From assembly GCF_905220365.1 (NCBI RefSeq), contig NC_061143.1, positions 6,138,001 through 6,202,000 of the forward strand: a stretch of 64,000 bases of DNA. Reading direction: 5' to 3'. Under the pieces are notes generated by a model that had not been told where the DNA came from, did not search any database, and saw nothing but the letters and a program-made list of their open reading frames with translations. The first letter of the stretch is position 1, and each line of letters opens with the position of its first letter. Below are positions 35,784-48,885 of the stretch, in pieces. A program made the translations under genes and the position numbers. This stretch comes from Vanessa cardui. Its lineage: Eukaryota > Arthropoda > Insecta > Lepidoptera > Nymphalidae.

Positions 35784-36061
35784 GTATAGGTTGGCGGACG
35801 AGCATATGGGCCACCTGATGGTAAGTGGTGACCATCGCCCATAGACATTAACGCTGTAAGAATTATTAACTATTCCTTACATCGTCAATGTGCCACCAAC
35901 CTTGGGAACTAAGATGTTATGTCCCTTGTGCCTGTAGTTACACTGGCTCATTCACCCTTCAGACCGGAACACAACAATACTGAGTACTGTTGTTTGGCGG
36001 TAGAATAACTGATGAGTGGGTGGTACCTACCCAGACATATTTGCACAAAGCCGTACCACCA
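35740..36061 (-). mobile_element. Family B repeat, full length, with long poly(T)
   Basis: About 40 consecutive T residues precede ATGGTATAGGTTGGCGGACG. The unit ends CCGTACCACCAAG. The long uninterrupted tail suggests recent insertion. It lies in intron 2 of the Q-rich gene, in the sense orientation. Confidence 0.75.
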
Positions 36062-36899
36062 AGAAAAAAAATACTAATGACTTTTGTTAAATAAAACATT
36101 ACTATATGGCTTGTAATTTCGTGCATAGTTTAATAAGCAAATTAAAAAATATGTGCTGATTTTATTTACAGTGATTTAAGCAAAAAAAATTAAAAGCATT
36201 TTGTCTCTGCAATACATATGCTAATAAGAAAAGATAAAATAAAAGATATTTTTTTGTTTTACTTTTCTAATTTGCATCATAAAAATACGTATTTATTTAT
36301 TGCTACAAAACTATTTCTTATTTTTATTTTACAAATTATATTTATCTGCTTCTATATATATATTTAAAAAATACAGTAAGCGATTTGTCTTTGATAAGAC
36401 AAATTGCTTTCGATTTTTAAAAATATATTTTCGAATGTCATAAAAATTGTTTATAATAAACTTGGCACATAATACAAAAGTAGTTACAGCTTAAATATTT
36501 ATCTGCAGCTTAAACCTGACAAACGCAACATGCCGGCCACGTTATAAATGCGATGGCTTATCCACGATATTTTTATGAAAATTATGATAATACTTGCAAC
36601 ATTATGCCAAGGTCTAGTGTATTTTATATTTATAGACTGACCACTGCAACCATTAAATTTGAATATGGAATATAATATCGGAACTCGTCGTATCTTGCGG
36701 TTTCATCTGCACAGATCTGATTACATACAATAGAACAATTACGATATTAATTATTTATCTGAAACAGCTTAAAACAACAATGGTAAGTACACAATACGTT
36801 ATGTGTAGTATTGCAAGTATTACCCTAGCACACTCATTCTAAAGATTTAAACAACCACTGCTAAGCACTGCTTAGCAATATAGTTTGTGTTATTTGAAG

Positions 36900-37016
36900 T
36901 AAACAAGCCAATGTTATTACTGGCACAAGAAACATATTCCAAGGTTGGTGGAGATGTAAGGAATTATTTATATTTAAGCAGCGCCATATCTATGGACGGC
37001 GGGGTCACCATTTATG
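36900..37016 (+). repeat. Family B fragment
   Basis: TTCCAAGGTTGGTGGAGATG, GCGCCATATCTATGGAC and GGGGTCACCA appear in order. Confidence 0.55.
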
Positions 37017-37089
37017 AGTGTATGTTAAAATATGTATAAATAAATAATATGATTATATTTATTATTTATATTCATCCCTTGATCCATAA

Positions 37090-37400
37090 GCTGAGATGGC
37101 CCAGCGGTTAGAACGCGTGCATCTTAATCGATGATTGCGGGTTCAAACCCAGGCAAGCACCACTATTTATATGTGCTTAATATTGTGTTTATAATTTTAT
37201 AATCTCGTGCTCGGCGGTGAAGGAAAACATCGTGAGTAAACCTGCGTGTGACTAAAAATTTCATCGAAATTCTGCCACATGTGCATTCCACCAACTCGCA
37301 TTGGAACAGCGTGGTGGAATATGTTACAAACCCTCTCCTTAAAGGAAGAGAAGACCTTATCTGACCAATGGGAAATATACAGGCTGTTACTTTATTTTAC
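37090..37400 (+). mobile_element. tRNA-derived SINE in intron 2 of the Q-rich gene
   Basis: It is of the CTGAGATGG subfamily and ends AGGCTGTTACTTTATTT. It lies antisense to the host gene and carries a small internal duplication (TATAATTTTATAATCTC). Confidence 0.78.
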
Positions 37401-37822
37401 TTTTACTTAATCCAAAAATAAACATGATAAACGAAACAAAACAAAATGGTAGTTGTTATCACTAGCTTTAGCCCTTGCGATAGTTCTCTTGGGTGACTCA
37501 TCATCATCCAAGTATTGAGACGGAGTATAATCTAGTTACACTTAATATAACGACAAGTGCTTAGATTCAATGGCTTATTGATGTTAGAAATTGTAATAGG
37601 TGTTGTTTTTTTAAATTAAAATTGGTCATATTTACTTTTCCTCCATTGTTCTTTGATGACAAAATAATGCGGTATATTGTTTCACGAATTAAGTGAATCA
37701 GATACTGTGACATTGGTTTTATAGAGTATATATAAGTTGTTGAAATCAAAATCTACAGTACTGACGTCAAATATGTACACACCTTGTAAATAAATATTTG
37801 TTTTAAAACAATTTCCATATAA

Positions 37823-37983
37823 AAAAAATATGCTATAGGTTGGCGGACGAGTATATGGGCCACCTGATGGTAAGTGGCCACCATTACTCATAAACAATGA
37901 CGCTGTTAGAAATATTAAGTATTCCTTACATCGTCAATGTGCCACCAACCTTAAGAACTATCCCTTGTGCCTGTAGTTACACT
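37823..37983 (-). repeat. Family B repeat, 5'-truncated
   Basis: It runs from TATAGGTTGGCGGACGAG to TGTAGTTACACTA, then stops abruptly, as is usual for incomplete reverse transcription. Confidence 0.65.
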
Positions 37984-38244
37984 ATGGATTATATTTTGAA
38001 GTAAATAATAGTCAAACTTGAAGATTGGTTTTCTAGTACCGGCCTGTATAATTGTATATGCTTGAAAATTAAGTTAAGACAACCACGCTTGTATTTTCTA
38101 GAAGTTTTCAAACTTGTATACTTTACTGAACTGAACGCTAGGTCTCCCAATAAGGGCGTTTATTTATATTAATAAGTTTTATGTATAAGTGTCAAAGTAC
38201 AAAATCATTACTTTTCAATAGAGCCTCTCAAAGTTTCGATCTTA

Positions 38245-38360
38245 TTAATAATATAAATGCGAAAGTTGTATGAATGGATGTTTGTTTCTTAATCACGTCA
38301 GAACGGATCTGAATGAAATTTAGCGCAAATATAAATTATAGTCTGGAAGAGAACATTTTA
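38245..38360 (+). repeat. Helitron-like 5' fragment
   Basis: AATAATATAAATGCGAAAGT, a Lepidoptera-wide opening motif, followed by GAACGGATCTGAATGAAATT. Confidence 0.5.
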
Positions 38361-38822
38361 TCGTTGAAAAAAGTATGTTCATGTAATGTTTATAAATATA
38401 CATAGAACAAAATTCACGTATGTAAAAACATGTTAAATTTAATTAAATATTTGTTGCTAAGTACTTTTCTAAATACGCCTTACATATTCATAAGAAGACA
38501 AATTAGTTTGAAAATCTTTCGATATCTTGTAATATTATTTATTTTATTCATTACAATATATTAATATGTAAACATGATACCAAAATAACATGCTTTTAAT
38601 TTCCCTCTGTCTGTTTGTCTATAGCTAAAAAAAATTCTAATTGACTTAGTTGTTTTAATAATGTCATTTCAATAATTGTTGACTTAATGAGAGATTTAAT
38701 TACAAAATAACAAATGAATACTATGAAAATATACTCACATATATTTTAGTTAAATTATAGATTTGGTTGTGTCATTAGATTTGTTTTTTTTTTGTATTCA
38801 ATATCGTTATCAGAGTTATTGA

Positions 38823-39120
38823 GAGCTGAGATGGTCCAGTGGTTAGAACGCGTGCATCTTAACCGATGATTGCGGGTTTAAACCCAGGCAAGCACCACTA
38901 TATATACGTGCTTAATTTATGTTTATAATTCATCTCGTGCTCGGCAGTGAAGGAAAACATCGTGAGGAAACCTGCATGTGTCTAATTTCATCGAAATTCT
39001 GCCACATGTTCATTCCACTAACCCGCATTGGAATAGCGTGGTGGAATATGTTCCAAACCCTCTCCTTAATGGAAGAGGAGGCCTTATCCCAACAGTGGGA
39101 AATTTACAGGCTGTTACTTT
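38823..39120 (+). mobile_element. tRNA-derived SINE in intron 2 of the Q-rich gene
   Basis: A nearly intact copy with AGAGTTAT on both flanks as a possible target duplication. The head has one change in the A-box region (ATGGTCCAGTGG). Confidence 0.78.
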
Positions 39121-40104
39121 TTAGTACTTTTTTTAGAGTTATCAGTCACTTTTAAATTGTATATTGATCCTGTGACGCAATATTTATAATATTTCGAATA
39201 TTTTTTCCTTTGGGTCACTTAGTAAATCACAAATATTTTATCGTATTAGTAAACCAGATCTTTTATCGATATCTGTAGAAGTCGATAGTAGTATCTTGTA
39301 CAATATTTATGTATAGGTAAATATCATACGGTCGTTAGCTTTGTAGCGACAGTCAAAGGAAGGTGATGAAATCTAGGTCGGAGTGAGAGGCGATAGAACA
39401 AAATATTAGCAAAATGAACATTAGGCTGAAAAACCAGTTAAAGTTAATAATATCTTGCCATACTTCATTAAGTCATATTTATAATCAACCTCAAATACAC
39501 TACATTAATCAGTTACTTTAAATATCGATTTAAAATTTTATAATACATGCTAATATAAATCTCTATTAAAATTATAACAAAGTGATCATAATTATATATT
39601 TCGTCGATTACGAATTATTAACTCAGATGATTTTTTTGTATCTGTGAGATGTGAACGCCGTGATATAAAGAGTCACGTGATCGGAATCGTTTGAAGGGAC
39701 AACTGTCACATTCTATTTATTCTTTTCGAGAGCGACGAGTCGGAAGCTAAATATTATTAGAAGGAGAGATACAGTTCGGGCCTTCCAAACGGGACCCTTG
39801 GTTCCCGCTACTGTGATAATTACTGCTAAAATGATATACCTACTTTATAATTTGTTACTGAATAGGAATTGTCATAATTGTCATACTGTATCGTTGTACT
39901 AAATTTGCCTGAGACCTGAACCTTGTACCAGAATATCCTAATCATGACGAGCCTGCCACTGATTTATCGCAGCCTCCATCATAGTTATTTTTTATTAAAT
40001 AACTTTCGATTTCTTAGTGTAAAATGTCAAAAAATACATAAGTATTTAATTATTATTTAAATAGATAAAAAAAATCATACATACAACATATCTAGTTATA
40101 CTAC

Positions 40105-40203
40105 ATACTAGTTGTTCCTTCCGACTTCACTCGCATTAAGGTTTGGCCGTGTAAGCATAACAAAGTTAAGAAACAGAACTACCATCGCATTTATAATGTT
40201 TGT
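40105..40203 (-). repeat. Short internally deleted Helitron-like element
   Basis: The minus strand opens CATTATAAATGCGATGG and closes AATGCGAGTGAAGTCGGAAG followed by GAACAACTAG-T, the CTAG/T end expected of a Helitron. Only about 100 bp separate the two ends. Confidence 0.45.
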
Positions 40204-40606
40204 TTAGATTAATTAATTTTGAGTTATTAATTATTAACAATGTATACAGTATCTCAATAGGGTCATTGGGTATTGTGTGATGCTCAGTCACGCAAAACTA
40301 ATAGATTCTTACCTTGTGTGTAGCCCATTAGCCGTTGCTCTCAACCTTGTAGTTTATCTTATTGATGAAAATTCTGATTGAATCTAGAAAGGTCTCGGAT
40401 TGGTCACGTTTTTAACCGACTTAAAATAGGAAGGTTCTCCATTCAACCCATACGGTATTTGTTTGTATTGCACAATTTACTCAAATACTACTTTTCGAAT
40501 ATGGATTACTTAACATACTCGAGGCGAAATTTCGCTTAAGTAGCACATGCTTATAAAATATTGAACCGCAAGTTTATACAATTGTATTACTGTTTTTCTA
40601 TTTCAA

Positions 40607-40853
40607 ATAGGAAGGTAGACTAGCCAATCCAACTGGTGGTAATTGGTAACCATCGCAAGTACACAATAGCACTATGTGATACTATATTGCAAAGCATCAC
40701 CTCCATGCGAACTAAAATCCTAAATCCCTTGTGCCTATAGTTTTAACTAACTCACCCTTTCAACTGAAACTAAACAATACTTAATATTGTTGTTCGACAT
40801 CAGAATATATAATGAGTAGCTAGAATCTACTCAGGCAGGCTTGCCACCAAGTT
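40607..40853 (-). repeat. Family B repeat, old copy
   Basis: CTTGTGCCTATAGTT and CTCAGGCAGGCTTGCCACCA keep the order of the consensus. The rest is heavily mutated. Confidence 0.6.
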
Positions 40854-41212
40854 TATAATCACTTTATCATAAAGACTTTTAAAAAAATATTTTAAAGTTC
40901 TTAAATATACATTTTTTTCTTTACATTCTTAATTGAACATAACAATGGTGTACAACGTCTGCGAACATTTGCATTTTCAGCTCATTAACAAATGTTTTGT
41001 TTAACAAGCAGTTAGCTTATCAGTGAAAGCAATCTTTTGATTATCCAACACCATCGCTTATAGAAAGACATGGCATTTTAGGTGGAAGTACCTTGGACTG
41101 AGCTAATGCTTTCCTTCTGAGAAGTTTATAATTACTATAAATATGTTTTAAGGGCTCATCATATTGCTTCAATGAGTGATGGATAAATTGATAACTTATA
41201 TAATATAAGTTA

Positions 41213-41392
41213 TTACCTACTCGCGCCTTTGCTAGCGTTTTAGGAGTTGTTGTCAGAGGTTAGATATAAAAAAGTACTTCCTTCCCTGGAGTTCCTACAT
41301 AGCCAACGTTATCTAATTCAATTCAGTGGTTTTGTCGTGAAACAGATAGAGAGTTATTTTCGCATTTATAATATTGGTATAGATTATTGGCG
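41213..41392 (-). repeat. Helitron-like element
   Basis: The minus strand begins ATACCAATATTATAAATGCG, passes AACCACTGAATTGAATTAG, and ends near ACGCTAGCAAAGGCGCGAGT. The terminus is rearranged relative to CGGGCTAG-type ends. Confidence 0.5.
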
Positions 41393-42057
41393 AAAATTTT
41401 GATATTTGTGTACAAAAACAACAGAAAATAAATGAATGATACACGATACAATTATCCTGACAAATTACATTGACATCGAGTTTTTTTTTGTTTCGAGAGA
41501 CCTTTTAGGTTACGCATTTGCGAAAAAAGAAACAGTTACTAGTTATTATTCCTCACAGTGAATATATGGGCGCTTGTGACATGATGCCTCTGACCTATTT
41601 GCAGGTCAGCTTGCTTATTTTAAAAAGAACATAATATTTCCTACATGTATATAACATAATGACATTATCTTTTATCAGTTTAAGTTTTAGTATTAGTAAA
41701 CACTCATCAATAAGATGGAATTTATCCGCTGCCGATATCTATTGCCGAATCTTCTCAGATGGTATGTTATTTCCGGGCGTGAGGAAGTATATAATTTATT
41801 GAATAATGGAAATTCGATTTGATTTTATAAGACATTGATATGTTATGACAACAATATAAGCGTCAATATAGCAGGATCGATCCTGACCTTTTGGACTATT
41901 ATCGTCAACTCCCAAATGATAAACTTAAAAGGGAATAATAGGAATATTAGTAATTCTTTAATAATTAACATGAGGTATTGCTACTTATATAAAAAAAATC
42001 AATATCCTCAGACATTATTGTCGGCATATAATAATAGCATCTATAGTTAAAACTCAC

Positions 42058-42176
42058 CTGTTTTCTAGCTGTTCTGTAAACAAGATGGGGAGCGCCTTCC
42101 TCGGTTTGTCTTTTGTCCTTGTTTTGAGTTTCAACTTTTTTGTTTGCGTCTTCAGAGCGAGCGCACAGGACGAGAG
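42058..42176 (-). CDS. Coding exon 2: end of signal peptide and charged N-terminus
   Basis: This 119-nt exon has acceptor TTGGTTTGTTACAG and a consensus donor (CAG followed by GTGAGTT). It enters with two bases of a split codon and leaves in phase 0. It encodes the end of a hydrophobic segment (LVLCARS), a probable signal-peptidase region, and then a hydrophilic charged stretch, EDANKKVETQNKDKRQTEEG and APHLVYRTARKQ. The hydrophobic part is too short to be a full signal peptide, so an upstream start exon ending with one extra base is required. The 7.3-kb intron that follows contains several SINEs. Confidence 0.8.
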
Positions 42177-42289
42177 CTGTAACAAACCAAGTGAAACGTT
42201 GAATATTTATGTCTAGCTTTAGTTAAACTTTTGCAGTGGAGATGTGTTAGTAGTTTGAACAAGTCAATGATATTAACAAAACGGGTTGA

Positions 42290-42420
42290 AACCCGGGTAA
42301 GCACCATTTAATTTCAATGTGCTTAATTTGTATTATTATCCATCTCATGCTCACTGACGGAACAAATAATCGTTCGAAAATACTCGCTATAATTGAAAAT
42401 CTGCCTCATTCATTTCCTCT
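42290..42420 (+). repeat. Degenerate SINE fragment next to exon 2
   Basis: GGTTGAAACCCGGGTAAGCACC followed by AATGTGCTTAATTTG marks the head and early body. The rest is unrecognisable. It begins about 110 bp upstream of the exon 2 acceptor. Confidence 0.5.
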
Positions 42421-43114
42421 AGTAGAGGAAATTCGGGCCAGTATTGAATTTTAAAATTGTTAATTCCTTTAAATTTCAATAGGTCCCAATGCGTACGTTA
42501 AGCGTTTTCAAATAACACTTTGTTTCGTCAGTCACAATCATAGGCAGCTTATACAGCTTAACTTAAAATTATTGTTTAATAGTACTTATTATAATGGGGT
42601 TTAAATTATATCGTTAAGAAGTATTTTATATCGTTTACATTTCTATCTTTTGATATTGATTTGTTGTAGTTCTTTTTCATATCGAAATCATTAAAATATA
42701 TTTAATGATTTTAAACCTATGTACAAGAAACGCAAACCAGCATCCTTTAAGATTTAATTAACAATATTATATAAATACGTAAACGTAATAATAATTCGCT
42801 TCGTTCGGTTTCCGTTCCAGATAAAGTTTGTGCAAGCTTTGCTGTGGATATTTAATTTAAGTTACAAGAGCTTTTGCAATAAAACTAACTTGATATTTGT
42901 ATTCATTTATTATTCATAAATACTGGTATTAAAAAGCAATAGATCTCATTTCGAAATCGGTTGTGGAACGTTATGCTGACTCATCTGAGTGGCTCCACCT
43001 ACTCAGCGTGTTTTCCTGTCAAGCAACAATTGAATTTGTTGTGGTTTTAAGTGCATTTATTCGAAATTCAATTTTATCGATAATCGGCTAGTAATTACTC
43101 AGATAAAAGCATGT

Positions 43115-43265
43115 AATCTAAGTCAATATATACTTTATTCGAGTATTATTTTACAAGCACTTTTGATCGTCGTTTAACAATTATCTTAAGTGAAGCTACC
43201 AACCATTCGGAATGCAGATTATACCGAGAAGAACCGGCTACTCAGTAGTGACTCCTTTTCAGCAG
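43115..43265 (-). repeat. LINE 3'-end fragment
   Basis: Shared stretches with the tail at 5883-5930 include ACTTTATTCGAGTA and TTTTACAAGCA. It continues into a segment ending GAGAAGAACCGGCT, known to me as a common lepidopteran non-LTR 3'-UTR. It lies in the first intron of the Q-rich gene. Confidence 0.5.
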
Positions 43266-44227
43266 TTAAAAATACAGAGTCAATTTATATATACCTATAT
43301 GGAAAAAAATATTAGCCACACAAATATATTTATTATATATTTATATTATAAAATAATACATCTCATTCTACATTTTTTAAATAAAACAATCAATTTATTA
43401 ATTTGTGAATTTATCTGTTATTCTTAATTATAGACTAAGACCTAATTACACTGCCACACGAAGGATGCATGAACTTCGCAGAGTCAGAAACTTGTTATAA
43501 GTTTATCTTTAGTTCTTGAGTTTGTGCAGTATTTTGTCCTTGTTTTATCAAAACTAATACTCCGTGACTCACTAGTAATGCGACTCTATAAATATTACGT
43601 AACGGTAACTCAGTAATAACTCAAAAGTGAGCATTGTTTAATATCTTTCACCATTCACTTGGTGGTAGGGATTTGTGCAAGACAAGCCTATCCATATCAA
43701 ACAAAAAACCTTCTAACTATACTTTATCAAAAACATTCAGGAGTGAATTTTGAGGTTTTAATACAATATATTTATATGTATTCTTCATAAGACATTATAA
43801 GAAATGAAATTAGACTTATTATATTTACGGCTTATTGTCCGAAACTATAGATCCGTTTAACATAATATGTATGTACTTCTGGCTACAGTATCCCTGAGTG
43901 CTAAAGTGTCATCCGTACCGTATTAATGAATAAATCCGTGCGAAGCAGAGACGGAGAACATAAAATTAGCCAATAACTAACCAATCTGTTTAATTAATGT
44001 GATTTTTTTTGTTCATATAAAGCTTAAACATACTAATCATACAGGGGTATGAGGAGGCATTTTTATTTGTTTTTCGTCCGATTTACGTAAAACTGATTAG
44101 TCCGATTGTGATGAATCTTATATAATATTTTAGTTTATCGTTTCAGTTCGAATATAAGTTTCATAGCAAGTTGCATATTTTTGTTACATAGTCATGAAAA
44201 TATATAAATGTGACTACATGCATTAAT

Positions 44228-44533
44228 ACAACAACAACAACAGCCTGTAAATTCCCACTGCTGGGCTAAAGGCCTCCTCTCCCTTTGAGGAGAAGGTTTG
44301 GAACATATTCCACCACGCTGTTCCAATGCGGGTTGGTGGAATACACATTTGGCAGAATTTCTATGAAATTTGTCACATGCAGGTTTCCTCACGATGTTTT
44401 CCTTCACCGCCGAGCACGAGATAAATTATAAAGACAAATTAAGCACATGAATCAGCGGTGCTTGCCTAGGTTTGAACCCGCAATCATCGGTTAAGATGCA
44501 CGCGTTCTAACCACTGGGCCATCTCGACTCTCG
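44228..44533 (-). mobile_element. tRNA-derived SINE with 12-bp target duplication
   Basis: A full-length copy with (CAA)n on the left and a tRNA-like head ending CATCTCGACTC on the right. ACATGCATTAAT occurs at 44216-44227 and 44534-44545, a perfect 12-bp target-site duplication. It is in intron 1. Confidence 0.85.
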
Positions 44534-45159
44534 ACATGCATTAATGTGAGATGAATATCTAAATATATACGTAAGGAAGTGCCTCATCAAAGTACAGAGA
44601 AAATCGAATCAATTTACATCAAAATAGGAAGTTAATAATTTCCCTCCTATAAAGATGGCGTAATATTACATCACATGTGCCATAATTTGTGGCTAATTAA
44701 GTCTTATGCAAAGATGCAAAAAACGGTCACCATTAATGTTATATCACTAATGCGACATCGAGTAAATTCCACAAGGCAATGTTTTCAAAGCTATAAAGTT
44801 CAGGTAAACCTGTTACAGAAGGCTTACCTTAGACCTTTTAAACTAGGAAAGCATACACTACTTGTTAACTTTGTCCCACTAACATTTTACCCAACAAACA
44901 CTGATATCATCTTTTTAATTGTAATACTTTTATACTAATAGCAGGAAGACGCTTATCTTTCATTGATTTATCTTTTGGCTGAGTAAACGCTTTTGACATT
45001 TAGACTGTGTTGTGAAAAAATGTTCTAAGTCACAAAAATACACAAATACACTGTTATGTAAAAAAAAACATTGTACAGTGTCACTACACTATGCAATATG
45101 TATGTATGTATACACGGTGATTATACTAAATTAACATATTGTTCAATTTATTTTTTGTA

Positions 45160-45325
45160 TTTATGCCAGTCTGTTTGTTCGCCTAATCTCAGGAACGGCT
45201 GGACCGATTTTGACGGGACTCTCACTCTCACATGGCTGATATAATTAAGAGTAATTTAAGCTACAAAATTAACTTTTTTGTTAGATTCAAATGCGCACGA
45301 AGTGGAAGTATTAAGTAAGCTTGGT
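45160..45325 (+). repeat. Helitron-like fragment joined to a truncated SINE
   Basis: TGGACCGATTTTGACGGGAC, ACTCTCACATGGCTGATATA and GCGCACGAAGTGG keep the usual order of this repeat. Confidence 0.5.
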
Positions 45326-45328
45326 GAT

Positions 45329-45495
45329 GTAATTAGACACATGCAGGTTTCCTCACTAGGTTTTCCTTCACCGCCGAGCACGAGAAGAATTACAAACAAA
45401 AATTAAGCCCATATATACAGTGGTGCATGCCTGGGTTTGAACAAGAAATTATCGGTTAAGATGCACGCGTTCTAACCACTGGACCATCTCAGCTC
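45329..45495 (-). repeat. SINE fragment, head half only
   Basis: It keeps the tRNA-like head and the GGTGAAGGAAAACC block but ends at TTAGACACATG, so the 3' half is missing. It is joined to Helitron-like sequence on the left. Confidence 0.65.
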
Positions 45496-45934
45496 ATATA
45501 CCTATCCAGATGGGCTTGCACAAAGCCCTACCATTACGTACAACTCAAAAGGACTATATTGCATATAAAAGGTACTCCGATATTTACTGCATAAAGTCGT
45601 GTAACTATTACGTAAAATTTATAGCAAAAGTCAAACGTGCTGTAGCGTGACGTATACAATAGTAGGAACCGTATCTAAAGTATTTACTAGAGACAATTTT
45701 ATTTCACAGAGCATAATTGACAGAACAACATGGGCACTTTGCCCAAAATATATGGTATCGTTTATGCTATGACGCATCCTTGCTTTAAATTTTCAAGGTC
45801 CAAATAAAAGTTATACTAAATAATACGTGCACTGAATTTCAAATGGAAATATAATACCCAAATACACTTAAATAAACACGATTGAATCATTATTTTTCTA
45901 GCCGCTATAACAAAGTCATGTCATGATACAAATA

Positions 45935-46178
45935 AATATTTGTTACGGGTTTTTGCTATAACAAAGAACGAGCAAATTTGCCACGTCACCCCGGAAGGAT
46001 CCCTTGGAGTTGGAGGCCCGCATAGGCAGGCTGACTGTCAAGGCGTCACAATAGCATGTGAAAGCGATCCTGAGAGGTTACCGCTCGTTTTTTGGTGGGT
46101 ATTCCGGTGTGACGGAGTGCATCCGACTCTTCATAGTGGGGGAAACGCCTAATGCGATTTTCCAGCGAGAAAAAATGT
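45935..46178 (+). repeat. GC-rich retroelement-like 3' end (copy 2)
   Basis: It is diverged from 27400-27612 but collinear, ending TTTTCCAGCGAGAAAAAATG. The upstream part (CACGTCACCCCGGAAGGATC) extends beyond the matched region of copy 1. It is in intron 1 of the Q-rich gene. Confidence 0.5.
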
Positions 46179-46400
46179 GAAGTGGTCGCCATCGTTTGTT
46201 GCAATTGACGCTGTAAGAAGTACATCGCCAATGTGTAACCCTACCAAGGGAACTAAGATGTTATATCCCTTGTGCCAGGTATGACTCATTCATCCTTCAA
46301 AACCAAAACAAAATAGTACACAGTATCGCCGCTTGATGGTAGAATAGTAGTGGGTACCTATCCAGTAGGTGGTACCCATCCAGACTTACATTCCCCATCA
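46172..46400 (-). repeat. Family B repeat abutting GC-rich element
   Basis: It starts after the A-run of the GC-rich element at 45935-46178, with GTGGTCGCCATCG, and ends with a locally doubled GGTACC(T/C)ATCCAG motif. Confidence 0.6.
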
Positions 46401-46837
46401 AATTACACTAGCCCTACACTAACGTCTTTTCGCGGTTAAAATGAAGTTAATTTTCCATAAATTCCCTATTGATGTTTTAATATCCTTTAAAACAATATTA
46501 AAACACTCGGAAAGCCCAGTATTTTAATCCTAGTTTAAAACCAACTATTTATGGTTATATCCAGTAAAATATCCCGTGCAATCATTTTACTAGAAGTGAA
46601 GGCACTTAATTTATCTTCAAGTTTTTTTACAAAAGCTTGTCGTAAGAAAATTCCTTGCGAAAGGAAATATAAATAAAGTCTTCACTACGGAAAAGAATCA
46701 TAAATCAACAAGTACACTTGGCAACAAAATTGACTATCCGGTTAATTTTTCAACATTTTCAATTTGCTGCAAATTCTAAGAAATAATAAGTCATGATGTG
46801 CGATATGTACTTTTCATGACAATGGGTAATATTTGAG

Positions 46838-47130
46838 AACCGAGATGGCCCAGTGGTTAGAACGCGTGCATCTTTACAGATGATTGCGGGCTCAAATCCA
46901 GGCACTGCTGAATCTTCGTGTGCTTAATTTGTATTTATAATTCATTTCGTACTTAGCGGTGAAGGAAAACATCGTGAGGAAACCTGCATGTGTCTAATTT
47001 CATAGAAATTCTGCCACATGTGCATTTCACCAACCCGCATTGGAACAGCGTGGTGGAATGCATTCGAACTTTCTCCTCGAAGAGAGAGGAAGCCTTAGCC
47101 CAACAGTGGGAAATTTAGAGACTGTTGTTG
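46838..47130 (+). mobile_element. tRNA-derived SINE in intron 1
   Basis: It runs from ACCGAGATGGCCCAGTGG to GACTGTTGTTGGG. Imperfect flanking repeats (GGGTAATATTTGA and GGGTTATATTCGA) suggest an aged target duplication. Confidence 0.75.
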
Positions 47131-48885
47131 GGTTATATTCGAATAATCTAGAAGAACTGTTCAAACCCTAAAGTTATGTATGAAGTCACGGATAATTTAT
47201 AGTTTGTAGACATTTCAATATTTAACACGATCTTAATCAAATCATCTTATTCGTGTAATGAATTTAGCTGACCTTTAAATTCGAAGAACATTTTACATTT
47301 AAAATGGATAGGGCAACATTTTAGCCCGAGACCAGCTTAGAATTCTAATAGCCCGTTTCCTTACACCAAGGCCAGGAACTGTCTCTTACTTGGACGACTG
47401 AAATGATACCGAAAATATTAATCGTGGGAACTGATGCAATCGCTTCGTCAGTGGGAATGTGAAAAACAGTAGAACAGCTATATATTTTGAATGATACTTT
47501 ATCAAAGTAGTTTCAACACTATTAATATTAGTAAAAGCGTGTGACAGTGTCAAATTCCGTGTGTTTGTTTTAATATAAATCTCGTTTGTTCTTAAATTTA
47601 GTAAATGAAGTAAAGACTTATTGTGGACATAAGATTTTTTTTTTTATATTTTTCATTTTAATTTATATATTTATGTTTCATGTCGGCATGTTTAACAACT
47701 GTCGTTATATTTCAACTTATTTACTCGTAAACTAAAACCTTAATTATAATTACACCTTCCTCATGAATCACTCTTAAAATAAGTGAAATCCAGAGTTTAC
47801 CACGAACATAGAGTCAGACAGACAATCAAACTAGCCATAGAGTAGATATCTTGTGGAGTTTAGAACACCATTTAAAGAAAACATAAGTTGTCGTGTTAGG
47901 AAAGCACGTTTGTGTGTCTTAGCTTGTCATGACGTCACTCGTTTTGGTTCGTAACGATTTGTGTCACAACGAAACAGATCCCAGGTTAGTAAGGATCTCG
48001 AACTATAGCAACTTCGCTAGCGGAAAATTAAATGTTCCTTTTTTAGATCGACACGATGTCCATTCCCCAAAATAAGCGTGTATCAAAATCCTATTCCATC
48101 ACTGAGCATGATAACACCTAACCGTGTCAATGTGTGTGTGTCTGTGCATGTAAATGTGATCATGTGTTCAAACACTTACAAAACAGAACATATAATAGAT
48201 TAATTTGTTGAGATAAGATCGATAAAACTATTTCGAAAAGGTTTTTTTGAATTTGAATTTACAATGCTAATTAATTTCAAAATGACATTACGAATTTTAT
48301 GACCAAGATCTTAATGGTAAATCGTCGTGGCCCGTTTCTCACGACTTTGCATAACGAAAAACATCACTTCGAACGACATATAATAATTTCACGTTCGCAT
48401 AGTATGAAATACTTCTAAAATACACTAAGCTTGAAACAATTATCTGCTGAGTCATACATATATAAAAAAATTATGTATTAATTGATGTTCCTATAGTGCT
48501 AGTATATTGTACTTCTATTTTAATTTATTTGTATGTATATCTAAGTAGTATAATTGGGGCTTTATTTATTTTATTTTTATTTAATGTTTACAACTGAATT
48601 AAAACATTTTATTATATGAAAGAAAATACATCGATTGCTAATATTACTGATCTCTCTTGTATATCTAAATAAATATTCGAAGTTATTGCTTTGCAATAGT
48701 CGATAGCAAGCGTTCAAATCAGATATTGAGTTTTGTGATGGCGCACTAACAAAGTGAGTTAGCAATTGCAGGCGAGCGGAAGAGTTCAAAACCATCCATG
48801 ACTTTCTGCAGATTCAATCTTAGTAAATTTCCACATCAATTTCAAGTTACAATGCAAAAATACCATATTTATTAAGTAAGCTTAC

